Source: Parazoarcus communis (GTDB lineage: Bacteria > Pseudomonadota > Gammaproteobacteria > Burkholderiales > Rhodocyclaceae). From it: a stretch of 64,000 nt of DNA. This document shows positions 34,501-42,542 of the stretch, one piece after another. The notes under the pieces were generated by a model, which had not been told where the DNA came from, searched no databases, and saw only the letters and a list, made by a program, of their open reading frames with translations. Both the position numbers and the translations under genes were made by a program. Positions within the stretch are counted from its first letter, which is position 1. Every line of letters begins with the position of its first letter. The DNA lies in contig NZ_CP022187.1 of NCBI RefSeq assembly GCF_003111645.1, positions 3,162,001-3,226,000 on the forward strand, read 5' to 3'.

Positions 34501-37293
34501 GATCACATCAAGGTTGTGCTCGATCACGATCAGCGAATTGCCCGCTTCGAGCAGCTTGTTGAACGCACCCAGCAGGGTGGCGACGTCTTCGAAATGCAGA
34601 CCGGTCGTCGGCTCGTCGAACAGAAAGAGCAGACCAGGCGCGGCATCCCCCGCCTTATCCACGGACTTGCCAACAGTTTTATCCACAACTTTCGACGCGC
34701 GGCCGCCCTTCTTCTGCGCAGCTGCGGCCAGATGGCCGGCCAGCTTCAGTCGCTGCGCCTCACCACCCGACAGCGTCGGCACTGGCTGCCCCAGACGCAG
34801 ATAATCGAGGCCGACGTCGGACAGGGGTGCGAGCGCGGCCAGCACCTTGGGCTGATCGGCGAAGAAGCCCAGCGCCTCGCGCACCGTCATCTCCAGCACA
34901 TCAGCCACGGAATGGCCACGCCATTGCAGCTCAAGCACTTCAGGGCGATAGCGCTTGCCGTCGCAATCCGGGCAGCGCAGCCAGACATCCGACAGGAACT
35001 GCATCTCGACGTGCTCGAAGCCCGAGCCGGTGCAGGTCGGGCAGCGCCCGTGGCCGGCGTTGAAGCTGAAGGTGCCGGGCGAATAACCGCGCTGCTTGGC
35101 CTCCGGCAGGGCGGCAAACAGATTGCGGATCGGATCCCAGGCGCCAACATAACTGACCGGGTTGGAGCGCGAGCTCTTGCCAATGGCCGACTGATCGACC
35201 ATGACCACGCCGCGCAGTCCGTCCACGCCCTCCAGCCCGTCGAAGGCGCCCGGCGTGTCCACCGCCTCGCCAAAATGCTTTGCCAGCGCAGGATAGAGCA
35301 CATCCTGGATCAGGCTCGACTTGCCCGAACCCGACACCCCGGTCAGGCAGGTCATGCGCTGCAACGGGAAAGACACGCTGATTCCGCGCAGATTGTGCTC
35401 GCGCGCGCCGATCAGCCTCAGCCGTGGGGTCGCGGTATCGACCGGACGCGATGGACGCTCCACATCGATACGTTTCCTGCCCGCCAGCCAGGGACCTGTC
35501 ACCGAATCCGGATTTGCGGTGATCTCCGCCGGCGTGCCGCGGGCGACGATATTGCCGCCGCGCTCGCCAGGGCCGGGCCCGATCTCCAGCAACTCGTCCG
35601 CCGCCACCATGACCTGTGGATCGTGTTCGACCACCACCAGCGTGTTGCCCGCGTCGCGCAGCCGCGTCATCACCCCCAGGATGCGGCCGATATCGCGCGG
35701 ATGCAGGCCGATCGAGGGTTCGTCGAGCACGAACAACGTATTCACCAGCGAGGTTCCGAGTGCAGTGGTCAGGTTGATGCGCTGCACCTCGCCGCCGGAC
35801 AGCGTCCGCGACTGCCGGTCAAGCGTCAGGTAGCCCAGCCCAACATCGGCAAGATAGGTCAGCCGGCTGCGGATCTCGCCCAGCACCAGTTCGGTCGCCT
35901 CGTCTGCCACCCCGGGCAGCTCAAGTGCGGTGATGGCTTCGCGGATGCGATCGACCGGCATCGCCATCAGCTGGTGGATCGCCAACCCTCTTTTTTCAAA
36001 GGGGTCAGAGTCGTTTGATCGAGCAGTCAGATCAAACGACTCTGACCCCTTTGAAACAGGCAAGCGCCACAGCAAGGCATCGGGCTTGAGCCGCGCGCCG
36101 TGGCAGGAGGGACATTCGGTGTAGCTGCGGTAGCGCGACAGCAGCACCCGGATGTGCATCTTGTAGGCCTTGGTCTCGAGCCAGACAAAGAAATGGCGCA
36201 CGCCGTACCAGTAGCGCGGCCATGAGCTGTCCCAGTTCTTCCACTTGGCGTCGCCTTCGAGCACCCACTGCCGGTGTTCCGGCGGCAGGTCGCGGAAGGG
36301 GACGTCCATCGCCACCCCGGCCTTCTTCGCCATCTTTGCCAGATCCTGCTGGCACTCGCGGTAGCTCTCTGTCTGCCACGGCTTGATCGCGCCTTCGGCC
36401 AGCGTCTTCGATTCGTCCGGGATCACCAGGCCGAAATCCACCCCGATGACACGGCCGAATCCGCGACAGGTCTCGCACGCCCCGATCGGCGAATTGAAGG
36501 AGAACAGGCCCGGGGTCGGATCGCTGTAGTGGATGTCGCAGTCGGCACAATGCAGACCCTGCGAATAGCGCCACTCAGCCTCTTCGCCATCGCCGGCGGC
36601 AAACACACGCAAGCGGCCATGGCCCAGACGGAGTGCCGCTTCCAGCGCTTCAGCCAGACGCGAGGGCTCGGCCGCCGAGAAGCGGAAGCGGTCCTGCACG
36701 ACCTGCAGCACATCGGCGTCCACACCCTCTTCGCGCCGATGGATGCGGGTATAGCCCTGTGCGTTGAGCAGCGCGGTGATCTCGGCCTCGCTGTAGGTTT
36801 TCGGCACGGTGAGCGGAAAGCAGACCATCAGTCGCGGATCGCCCGCGGCCGCAGCGCGACGGCCGAGGTCCTCACCGATGCTGTCCACCGAGTCACGCTT
36901 GACCGGCTTGCCGCAGCAGCGGCAGTGCAGGTGCGAGGCGCGGGCGTAGAGCAGCTTGAAGTGGTCCGCAAGCTCAGTCATGGTCCCGACCGTGGAGCGC
37001 GAGGTGCGCACCTGGCTGGTCTGATCGATCGCGATGGCCGGCGGCACGCCCTCGATGCGGTCGACCTGAGGCTTGTCCATGCGGTCGAGAAACTGACGCG
37101 CGTAGGGCGAGAAGGTCTCGACGTAGCGGCGCTGCCCCTCAGCGTACAAGGTGTCGAATACCAGCGAGGACTTGCCCGAACCGGATACCCCGGTCACCAC
37201 CGTGAGGCGGTTCAGCGACAGGTCGAGCGAGAGATTGCGGAGATTGTTCTGACGTGCGCCGCGAATGCGGATGCTGTCTTTGAGGTCGGGCAT
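31543..37293 (-). CDS. uvrA: Double-length UvrA-type excinuclease ATPase (four ABC cassettes)
   Basis: ~1916 residues, twice the usual UvrA length (~940). There are four Walker A motifs 'G(V/L)SGSGKS' at about residues 35, 651, 1031 and 1572, and CxxC zinc-module pairs in both halves, so it is two UvrA units in tandem. UvrA dimers find bulky DNA lesions; a fused pair would be a covalent pseudo-dimer. The first half has 'RTSRSTVGTMTEL', the second 'GGRKSTVATLTEI'. Two palindromic DNA elements are inserted in frame (residues ~413-433 and ~1238-1271). A 'VVDKTVGKSVDKAG' linker precedes the second ABC signature region. ATG 37293 chosen by family N-terminus; 37326 and 37353 are alternatives. Confidence 0.88.
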   Translation of the reverse strand: MPDLKDSIRIRGARQNNLRNLSLDLSLNRLTVVTGVSGSGKSSLVFDTLYAEGQRRYVETFSPYARQFLDRMDKPQVDRIEGVPPAIAIDQTSQVRTSRSTVGTMTELADHFKLLYARASHLHCRCCGKPVKRDSVDSIGEDLGRRAAAAGDPRLMVCFPLTVPKTYSEAEITALLNAQGYTRIHRREEGVDADVLQVVQDRFRFSAAEPSRLAEALEAALRLGHGRLRVFAAGDGEEAEWRYSQGLHCADCDIHYSDPTPGLFSFNSPIGACETCRGFGRVIGVDFGLVIPDESKTLAEGAIKPWQTESYRECQQDLAKMAKKAGVAMDVPFRDLPPEHRQWVLEGDAKWKNWDSSWPRYWYGVRHFFVWLETKAYKMHIRVLLSRYRSYTECPSCHGARLKPDALLWRLPVSKGSESFDLTARSNDSDPFEKRGLAIHQLMAMPVDRIREAITALELPGVADEATELVLGEIRSRLTYLADVGLGYLTLDRQSRTLSGGEVQRINLTTALGTSLVNTLFVLDEPSIGLHPRDIGRILGVMTRLRDAGNTLVVVEHDPQVMVAADELLEIGPGPGERGGNIVARGTPAEITANPDSVTGPWLAGRKRIDVERPSRPVDTATPRLRLIGAREHNLRGISVSFPLQRMTCLTGVSGSGKSSLIQDVLYPALAKHFGEAVDTPGAFDGLEGVDGLRGVVMVDQSAIGKSSRSNPVSYVGAWDPIRNLFAALPEAKQRGYSPGTFSFNAGHGRCPTCTGSGFEHVEMQFLSDVWLRCPDCDGKRYRPEVLELQWRGHSVADVLEMTVREALGFFADQPKVLAALAPLSDVGLDYLRLGQPVPTLSGGEAQRLKLAGHLAAAAQKKGGRASKVVDKTVGKSVDKAGDAAPGLLFLFDEPTTGLHFEDVATLLGAFNKLLEAGNSLIVIEHNLDVIAAADWIIDLGPEGGDGGGEIVVEGSPEQVRAHPSSHTGLALREYAEALARTRAAPAMVAEAPAAYRALTAPAIEIHHAREHNLKNISVSIPRDRFTVVTGLSGSGKSTLAFDIVFGEGQRRYLESLNAYARQFVQPSSRPDVDGVFGIPPTVAIEQRTSRGGRKSTVATLTEIHPFLRLMYVKLGTQYCPDCQVPVTPQSFEAIVAQIQRELRGASVEVLAPLVTNRKGLYTDLAKWARGKGHAQLRVDGEYLPTAKWPRLDRYKEHTIELPLGMVMVQPEHEATLREFVRAALEHGKGVLKVLRLVSKGSVSKGSESFDPLDQTTLTPLKLSNDSDPFEITFSTLRACPSCGTGFPEPDPRLFSYNAKHGWCPKCFGTGLKTAARVEDPDALDLGDAEDSVSRDEPCPACEGARLNPVARAVRFRDRGLHQLAKLAVNKVADFFGELVLNERENDIARDLVSEIRGRLDFLQHVGLGYLALDRAAPTLSGGEAQRIRLAAQLGSNLRGVCYILDEPTIGLHPRDNRLLLDTLEALRDRGNTLLVVEHDEDTIRRADHVIDLGPGAGVRGGRVVAEGDVAALLAAPESATGACFRNPLQHPMRPRRPVAEDHPAIRVEGASLHNLRNIDARIPLARLTVVTGVSGSGKSSLARDVIHANLRARLGDPEAVRARRRGKAQPEEVDQTLVGCRSLEGWQQVGRVLEVDQTPIGKTPRSCPATYVGFWDAIRKLFADTFDARTRGWSASRFSFNTGAGRCPSCDGAGQTTVEMNFLPDVKTPCEACGGARFNPETLSVRWREKTVAEVLAMPVDEAVGFFAAHPSIAHPLQLLQDVGLGYLTLGQPSPTLSGGEAQRIKLVTELSKVRNRPGDAAAATGLPLPADRHTLYVLDEPTVGLHMADVDKLIHVLHRLTDAGHTVLVIEHDLDVMAEADWLIDLGPEGGDGGGQIVAEGPPEVAMDNPASHTGRHLVEFLAARCGTAEPKPA
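33480..33582. repeat. Compound palindromic (REP-like) element inside uvrA
   Basis: Two direct copies of a ~26-bp arm (33480-33505 and 33508-33534, core GGGGTCAGAGTCGTTTGA) are followed by a full inverted arm (33540-33566) and a partial one (33568-33582). The central pair forms a perfect 27-bp stem with a 5-nt loop. The whole is translated in frame as a Ser/Lys/Gly/Asp-rich insert just before the zinc-module sequence 'TLRACPSCG'. Confidence 0.9.
35994..36056. repeat. Perfect 27-bp palindromic element inserted in frame in uvrA
   Basis: Left arm 35994-36020 and right arm 36030-36056 are exact inverted copies of 27 bp around a 9-nt loop. The arm is the same as that of the element at 33480-33582. 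Total length 63 bp (21 codons), so it keeps the frame; it encodes 'KGSESFD' and 'NDSDPFE' on the two arms, between 'DALLWRLP' and 'GLAIHQLMA'. Confidence 0.92.
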
Positions 37294-37457
37294 GGCTGGG
37301 CTGCTGGAGGGGCGCAAGATGGTCATTGTAGGCTGCAGACCCGATCGCGGCACGATAGGTTCAAGCAGCCATCACAATCATATCGAACGCGCCCGGCAAA
37401 ACCGGATCAGCCGGATCCGGTCCCCGGGTGTCAATGGCGCATGAGCGCCAGTAGCGC

Positions 37458-37889
37458 TTATTCCGCGGGCTTTTCCTGCGGTACCTGCGGTACTTCCTCG
37501 GGCTTGTTACGCACTGCATCAACGACGCCCTTGCTCGCATCCTTGATCCGCTTTGCCGCTTCCAGGGTGGCATCGGCAATGCGTCTTGCGGCCTGCTCGG
37601 TGGCTTCCTTGGCGTCGAGCGCGGTTTCACCCGCCGATTCGACGACCTCAGACGCCTTCTCGCTGCCAGTCTCGGCTTGCTCTGCAGCCTGCTCGGTCAC
37701 GGCCTCGACGACGGCCTTGCCGGCTTCTCCTGCCTTTACGGCTGCTTCACCGGCTTTCTCGATCGCCTCTTTGGCGGCGTCCACCGCCTCGCTGGCAGAT
37801 TGTTCGACCTTGTCGGCCGGCTTGTCCTCGCTACAACCGGCGAGAATAAGGGTGCTTGCAGCGGCCATTGCGGCCAGCAGGGTTTTCAT
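37458..37889 (-). CDS. Small alanine-rich helical lipoprotein
   Basis: 143 residues from ATG 37889. A signal with lipobox 'LILAGC' is followed by ~110 residues of Ala/Glu/Lys-rich sequence with an 11-residue-like amphipathic periodicity ('AKEAIEKAGEAAVKAGEAGK', 'AARRIADATLEAAKRIKDAS'), resembling apolipoprotein/LEA-type helices, and a Pro/Glu-rich tail. No named family recognised; likely an envelope-attached helical protein that binds membrane or peptidoglycan (inference). Confidence 0.7.
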   Translation of the reverse strand: MKTLLAAMAAASTLILAGCSEDKPADKVEQSASEAVDAAKEAIEKAGEAAVKAGEAGKAVVEAVTEQAAEQAETGSEKASEVVESAGETALDAKEATEQAARRIADATLEAAKRIKDASKGVVDAVRNKPEEVPQVPQEKPAE

Positions 37890-37969
37890 CGGTCTCATCT
37901 CATGCATTTGGGCGAATTGAAGCTTGCACCGTCTGACCGGAAAATTCTGTCAGATACTTCCCGTATTGA

Positions 37970-37998
37970 CCAAAACAAAGGGCCCGTGAGGGCCCCTT
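37970..37998 (-). terminator. Terminator of efp
   Basis: GGGCCC (37980-37985) and GGGCCC (37990-37995) form a stem read on the minus strand after the efp stop, followed by TTTGTTTTGG on that strand. Confidence 0.75.
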
Positions 37999-38016
37999 GC
38001 ATTGGATCGGTGCAAA

Positions 38017-38574
38017 TTACTTCACGCGAGCGCGGTATTCGTCAGTGCGGGTATCGATTTCAATCTTGTCGCCGATTTCGACGAAGGCCGGAACCGGCAG
38101 CTCGAAACCGGTCTTGATGCGGGCCGGCTTCATGACTTTGCCCGAGGTGTCGCCCTTCACGGCCGGCTCGGTGTATTCCACTTCGCGCACGACGGCGTTG
38201 GGCAGCTCGACCGAGATCGCCTTGCCGTTGTAGAACACCACTTCGCAGGCCAGGCCGTCTTCGAGGTACTTGAGCGCGTCGGTCATGTTTTCGGCTTCGA
38301 CTTCGTACTGCTCGTAGTCGGCGTCCATGAACACGTACATCGGATCAGCGAAGTAGGAGTAGGTCACTTCCTTGCGGTCGAGCTGGACCACTTCGAACTT
38401 GTCGTCAGCCTTGTAAACCGATTCCGACGGCGCGCCGGTCAGCAGGTTCTTGAGCTTCATCTTCACGACCGCAGCGTTGCGGCCGGACTTGTTGTACTCG
38501 GATTTCTGTACCACCAGCGGGTCGGCGCCGACCATGATGACGTTGCCCGAGCGGAGTTCCTGTGCGGTTTTCAT
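38017..38574 (-). CDS. efp: Elongation factor P, arginine-32 type
   Basis: 185 residues, three beta-barrel domains. The loop that reaches the peptidyl-transferase centre reads '[10 protein letters not shown]' with Arg32 at the tip instead of the lysine of E. coli. In this subgroup Arg32 is rhamnosylated by EarP, which is encoded immediately upstream on the same strand (38638-39807). EF-P relieves ribosome stalling at polyproline; several products here are proline-rich. Confidence 0.96.
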   Translation of the reverse strand: MKTAQELRSGNVIMVGADPLVVQKSEYNKSGRNAAVVKMKLKNLLTGAPSESVYKADDKFEVVQLDRKEVTYSYFADPMYVFMDADYEQYEVEAENMTDALKYLEDGLACEVVFYNGKAISVELPNAVVREVEYTEPAVKGDTSGKVMKPARIKTGFELPVPAFVEIGDKIEIDTRTDEYRARVK

Positions 38575-38637
38575 GCTGTGTCCTGAACTTGATGCGGCGC
38601 GACCGTAGACGCTAACCCGATACGAAAGCGCGCGATT

Positions 38638-39807
38638 CTACCCTCTCGCGTCGACTATGTGGTTGCAGAATTGCGTCAGACGCATCGCCAGATCCGGCAT
38701 CGCCGCCTGGCTCAGACCCCAGTTTTCCGCGTGTGGACCGATCACCGGAAGGCCTTCGGCAAACGCAGACCACGCGGCAGCAGGCACTCCGCGACCGTTC
38801 CAAGCATGCCAGAACGCTACGAGCGCCTTGGCCGCCGCCGGGTCCAGACCCGCACGATAGCGTTGCAAAAAAGCATCAAGCTTGTCGAAGTGCGCCTCGT
38901 CGTCCTGCGCATAGATGTGCCAGACGAAAGGCTTGCCCGCCCATTGCGCGCGCACAAATGAATCCTCGCCGCGGACGAAATTCAGGTCGCTCACCCACAG
39001 CAGGCGATCGTAAGCGTCCTGGTCGGTGAAGGGCAGCACGGCGAGCGAGAGACTGCCTTTGCGCAGTCGCGCACCCGCGCTCAGCCCGTGCACACCAAAG
39101 GCCCGCGCAAGGTCGCCCAGCACCCGGCCTTCAGGCACCAGCAGCAGCACCGGGCGGCTGCTCCGCGCCCAGATCTCTACAAGATCCGTCAGCCCCGGCT
39201 GCTCGTAGGCAAACAAGGAGACGATCAGCGTATCCGCGCCAGGAAGCGCAACCTCGTTCGTCGCCAGCCATGCGGCCCGCCCGTCTTGCTGCAGAAAGCC
39301 GTCACGGGCCGCAATCAGCCCGGTCTCGCGCAACAGCCCGCCACCGGCGGCATCGAAACCGGGGAAAAAGAAGTGTTTGGTCAAGGGTTGTGAAGGATGG
39401 GGCGAAGCCAGACCATGGCAACCGCTCACCCAGTCCTCGGCCGACAGATACTCGAGGTTGATCCAGACCGGCGCCACAGGCCGTGCAGCCATCGCCTCGA
39501 CGTGGGCCTCGGGCAAGGTACAGGCGAAGGCCTCGATGACCACAGCGGCCGGCTCAAGCCGCTCGAGCGGCATCGTCCACTGCCGGATGTCGACGCCCTC
39601 GACCACCGCCTGCTGCACTGCAGTACGAAGCACCGGACACAGGCGCGAAAACGCGACGAAGTCGTCCACCCAGAGTCGCACCCGAAAGCCGTGATCGCGC
39701 ACGAGTGAGCGCGCAAGTCGCCAGCAGACGCCGATATCCCCATAGTTATCCACAACCTGACAGAAAATCTCGTAGTCAGGCGGGGGAAGAGGCGCGTTTT
39801 CGGTCAT
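38638..39807 (-). CDS. earP: EF-P arginine rhamnosyltransferase
   Basis: 389 residues. 'IFCQVVDNYGDIGVCWRLAR' near the N-terminus contains the Asp that acts in catalysis (DNYGD), and 'LNFVRGEDSFVRAQWAGKPF' near residue 270 is the dTDP-rhamnose-binding region of the EarP (former DUF2331) family. It transfers rhamnose from dTDP-rhamnose to Arg32 of EF-P. efp is the next gene, 63 bp downstream. ATG 39807 fits the family start. Confidence 0.95.
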   Translation of the reverse strand: MTENAPLPPPDYEIFCQVVDNYGDIGVCWRLARSLVRDHGFRVRLWVDDFVAFSRLCPVLRTAVQQAVVEGVDIRQWTMPLERLEPAAVVIEAFACTLPEAHVEAMAARPVAPVWINLEYLSAEDWVSGCHGLASPHPSQPLTKHFFFPGFDAAGGGLLRETGLIAARDGFLQQDGRAAWLATNEVALPGADTLIVSLFAYEQPGLTDLVEIWARSSRPVLLLVPEGRVLGDLARAFGVHGLSAGARLRKGSLSLAVLPFTDQDAYDRLLWVSDLNFVRGEDSFVRAQWAGKPFVWHIYAQDDEAHFDKLDAFLQRYRAGLDPAAAKALVAFWHAWNGRGVPAAAWSAFAEGLPVIGPHAENWGLSQAAMPDLAMRLTQFCNHIVDARG

Positions 39808-39969
39808 CGTCGTGAACAAGTCGGGGGATTAAATCGGGAAAGGATGTGGACAAAGGCTTAGGAAGGAAATGGTCGGAAAAGCATGGACATTTCATGCACA
39901 GCTGATTAGGGGGTTTATCAACCTGCTTATCAGACCGCGAATCTTGCACTGCAGCAGGCGCTATCCGAG

Positions 39970-39978
39970 TTATCCACA
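39970..39978 (+). promoter_or_regulatory. Perfect DnaA box in AT-rich gap upstream of earP
   Basis: TTATCCACA, an exact DnaA-box 9-mer, followed within 15 bp by a ~45-bp AT-rich run (to ~40035) that contains GTTTACTT...AAGTAAAC. The 39820-40050 gap otherwise holds no gene; another exact 9-mer at 39746-39754 lies within earP codons for the conserved VVDN motif. Confidence 0.55.
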
Positions 39979-40051
39979 GATTTTGGCCCACTGTTTACTT
40001 CTTTATCTTTATATTTAATAAAGTAAACAACAAACAAAAGCTCAAACAAAA

Positions 40052-40097
40052 AGGCGGTCCGAGTCCGGCAAACACCTGCCGGAACCCAGGACCGCCT
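40052..40097 (-). terminator. Terminator of the pseudouridine synthase gene
   Basis: AGGCGGTCC (40052-40060) pairs with GGACCGCCT (40089-40097), with an inner stem CCGGCA/TGCCGG. On the minus strand it is followed by TTTTTG. Confidence 0.8.
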
Positions 40098-40106
40098 GCG
40101 GGTCAA

Positions 40107-40832
40107 TCAGGAATAGTTGTTGAGCTGCTCAAGGTCGGCAGCTTCCAGCCAGCGCCATTCACCCGGGGCCAGCTGCGCATCGAGTTCGAGTCCACCGACA
40201 CGGCTGCGGTGCAGGGCTTCCACCCGGTTGCTGGCTGCACCGATCATGCGCTTGACCTGGTGATACTTGCCTTCGCACAGGGTGAGCTGCAGCGTATGCG
40301 AACCGGTCTGAACACAGGCCGTTGCCGCAACCGGTGCGGGTTCGTCATGCATCTGCACCCCGGCAAGGAGCGCCGCGATCAGTTCGGGCGTCACTTCGTG
40401 CTTGAGCGTGACCTCGTAGACCTTGGGCGTGCGCTTCTTGCCCGAACTCCAGTAGTGAATGAACTTGCCATTGTCGGAAAACAGCAGCAGCCCGGTCGTA
40501 TCCTGGTCGAGTCGGCCGATGCTCTGCACACCGCGCAGCAGCATCTGTGGTGGCAGCAGCTTGAAAACGGAAGGGTGAAAAGTCGGTTTCAGCGAACATT
40601 CGTAGCCGACCGGCTTGTGCAGCATCAGGTAAGCCTCGGCGCGGAACTGCCACGGCTGATCGCCGATCGTGAACTCAAGCCCGGGAACACCATCGCTGCC
40701 GCCGGGTTCAAAGTCTGCGAAAGGGTCGTCACACGGAACACCGGCAACACTGACGTGCCCGGCACGGACGAGGGCGCGGCATTCCTTGCGGCTGCCGAAA
40801 CCCTGGGAGTGGAGAAGTCGTTCGATTTGCAT
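40107..40832 (-). CDS. rsuA: 16S rRNA pseudouridine synthase (RsuA family)
   Basis: 241 residues. N-terminal S4 RNA-binding domain ('SRKECRALVRAGHVSVAG') and a catalytic domain with 'SIGRLDQDTTGLLLFSDNG', whose Asp is the nucleophile. 'GKYHQVKRMIGAASNRVEAL' is the second family motif. RsuA isomerises U516 of 16S rRNA. I start at ATG 40832, where the S4 domain begins; ATG 40841 is also possible. Confidence 0.9.
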   Translation of the reverse strand: MQIERLLHSQGFGSRKECRALVRAGHVSVAGVPCDDPFADFEPGGSDGVPGLEFTIGDQPWQFRAEAYLMLHKPVGYECSLKPTFHPSVFKLLPPQMLLRGVQSIGRLDQDTTGLLLFSDNGKFIHYWSSGKKRTPKVYEVTLKHEVTPELIAALLAGVQMHDEPAPVAATACVQTGSHTLQLTLCEGKYHQVKRMIGAASNRVEALHRSRVGGLELDAQLAPGEWRWLEAADLEQLNNYS

Positions 40833-40955
40833 GGCTGGCATGGTATCGCGGATGCCCCCTGCGCTTCATCCCATCTCCACCAGGGCCGGCGCCAGCGCTG
40901 CGACCATCCTCAAGCTCGGGGTAAACTGCGGGCCTGACCGGCAAGGAGACCGTCT

Positions 40956-41426
40956 TTGAAATTCGAACATCTCATCGAGGTCAATGACCTCGCCAATCCG
41001 CTGCTTACCGTGCTTAGCCGCGAAGAAGTCTGGTTCGGGCTGTTGTGCCGCGCCGAGGATTCGCGTGCGTTTCTCCCCGGACTCGAGCGCTGCACCATCC
41101 TCGAACGCAAGGAAGGCGAACTCCTGCGCGAACTCAATTTCGGACAGGTCAGCATTCGCGACCGGGTGCTCTTCAGCGAACTCGAGTGGATCAGCTTCGA
41201 ATCCGAAGCCACCGCAGAGCACGCGGGCGGCAAACTGGTGATCAGCATCGAAGAGCCCGAGGCCGGCGTGCTGTTCCTGCGCTTCGTCTATTCGACCAGC
41301 CTGCCCGACGCCAACGGAAGCGAAGAGGCAAAGTATGCCGATATCGTTCGCTCTGCCTATCATCAGTCCGACATCGACACCATGAAGGTGATCCGCATGA
41401 TCGCCGAGTCGGGACGGCTGCAATAA
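40956..41426 (+). CDS. DUF1857 (SRPBCC-like) family protein
   Basis: 156 residues starting at TTG 40956, which has AAGGAG 7-8 nt upstream and yields the family start 'MKFEHLIEVND'. 'LSREEVWFGLLCRAEDSRAF' and the beta-rich remainder match DUF1857, a small START/Bet v1-like ligand-binding fold of unknown function. Single gene, 66 bp before rdgC on the same strand. Confidence 0.8.
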   Translation: MKFEHLIEVNDLANPLLTVLSREEVWFGLLCRAEDSRAFLPGLERCTILERKEGELLRELNFGQVSIRDRVLFSELEWISFESEATAEHAGGKLVISIEEPEAGVLFLRFVYSTSLPDANGSEEAKYADIVRSAYHQSDIDTMKVIRMIAESGRLQ

Positions 41427-41492
41427 TCCTTTCCATCCGGCGTCCGTTGCCGATGCAGCGGGCGCTTTTTCGTTCACATCAGGAAATAAATC

Positions 41493-42452
41493 ATGTGGTT
41501 CAAGAACCTGCAGTTGTATCGCCTGCCCACAGGGTGGGACATGAGCATCGAGAAACTGGAAGAGCAACTGGCCAAGAAGCCCTTCAACCCGTGTGGCAGC
41601 CAGGACATGGAGAGTCGCGGCTGGCTCTCGCCCCTGGGTAACGAAGTTCTGGTCCATGCAGTGGGTGGCCAGTGGCTGATCGCACTTGGTTTCGAACATC
41701 GTCTGCTGCCGTCCTCCGTAGTCAAGCAGGAAGCCGACGAACGCGCAGCGGAAATGGCCGACCAGCAAGGCTTCAAACTCGGTCGCAAGCAGATGAAGGA
41801 TCTGCGCGAACAGGTCGCTCAGGAACTGATGCCGCGCGCCTTTACCCGTCGTCGTCGCCTTCACGCCTGGATCGACCCGGTTGGCGGTTGGCTGGCGGTG
41901 GACGCGCCAAGTCAGGCTCGCGCCGAAGATGTCATCGAAGAACTGCGTCACTGCCTCGACAGTTTCCCGCTGACGCTGGTGCGCACCGAACGCTCGCCGG
42001 TTTCGGCAATGGCCGACTGGCTTGCAGGCAACGAAGCGCCGGCAGGTTTCAGCATCGACCAGGACTGCGAACTGCGTTCGGTCACCGAGGACAAGGCAGC
42101 AGTGCGTTACGTTCGTCATCCGCTCGAAGGCGACGAGATCAAGGGTCACCTCGAAGCCGGCAAGTTGCCGACACGTCTGGCCCTGACCTTTGACGACCGC
42201 GTGAGTTTCGTTCTCACCGACAAGCTCGAGATCAAGCGCATCGATTTCCTCGACGTGGTGCGCGACCAGATCGACGGTCAGGCGGAAGACGAAGAGGCGC
42301 TTTTCAACGCCGAGTTTGCCCTGATGACCGGCGAGCTGGGTCAGTTGCTGCCTGCTGTCGTTGAAGCACTGGGTGGCGAGTTGAAGCAGGAGGCCACAAC
42401 GGAGGTTCATTCGGCAGTGACGAAGTCAGCTGCAGGTGATCCACCGTTCTGA
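41493..42452 (+). CDS. rdgC: Recombination-associated protein RdgC
   Basis: 319 residues beginning 'MWFKNLQLYRL', with 'FGHRLLPSSVVKQE'-type sequence (here 'FEHRLLPSSVVKQEADE') and 'RRRRLHAWIDPVGGWLAVDA'. RdgC forms a ring dimer that binds double-stranded DNA and modulates RecA. It ends at a strong terminator and is followed by an AT-rich gap with DnaA boxes. Confidence 0.95.
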   Translation: MWFKNLQLYRLPTGWDMSIEKLEEQLAKKPFNPCGSQDMESRGWLSPLGNEVLVHAVGGQWLIALGFEHRLLPSSVVKQEADERAAEMADQQGFKLGRKQMKDLREQVAQELMPRAFTRRRRLHAWIDPVGGWLAVDAPSQARAEDVIEELRHCLDSFPLTLVRTERSPVSAMADWLAGNEAPAGFSIDQDCELRSVTEDKAAVRYVRHPLEGDEIKGHLEAGKLPTRLALTFDDRVSFVLTDKLEIKRIDFLDVVRDQIDGQAEDEEALFNAEFALMTGELGQLLPAVVEALGGELKQEATTEVHSAVTKSAAGDPPF

Positions 42453-42487
42453 GTGGACACGAGGGCGTAAGCCCGAGAGCAGGTCAA

Positions 42488-42520
42488 AGCGCTGTCGCAT
42501 TTGCGGCGGCGCTTTTTTTT
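42488..42520 (+). terminator. Terminator of rdgC
   Basis: AGCGCTGTCGC (42488-42498) pairs with GCGGCGGCGCT (42503-42513) with one mismatch, followed by eight T. Confidence 0.88.
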
Positions 42521-42542
42521 GGGGTGTTCAAAGGGTGTACAC

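Noticed and set aside
33480-36056. Pseudogene status of uvrA because of palindromic insertions
   Set aside because: Both insertions keep the reading frame and no stop occurs in ~1900 codons; all four Walker motifs are intact.
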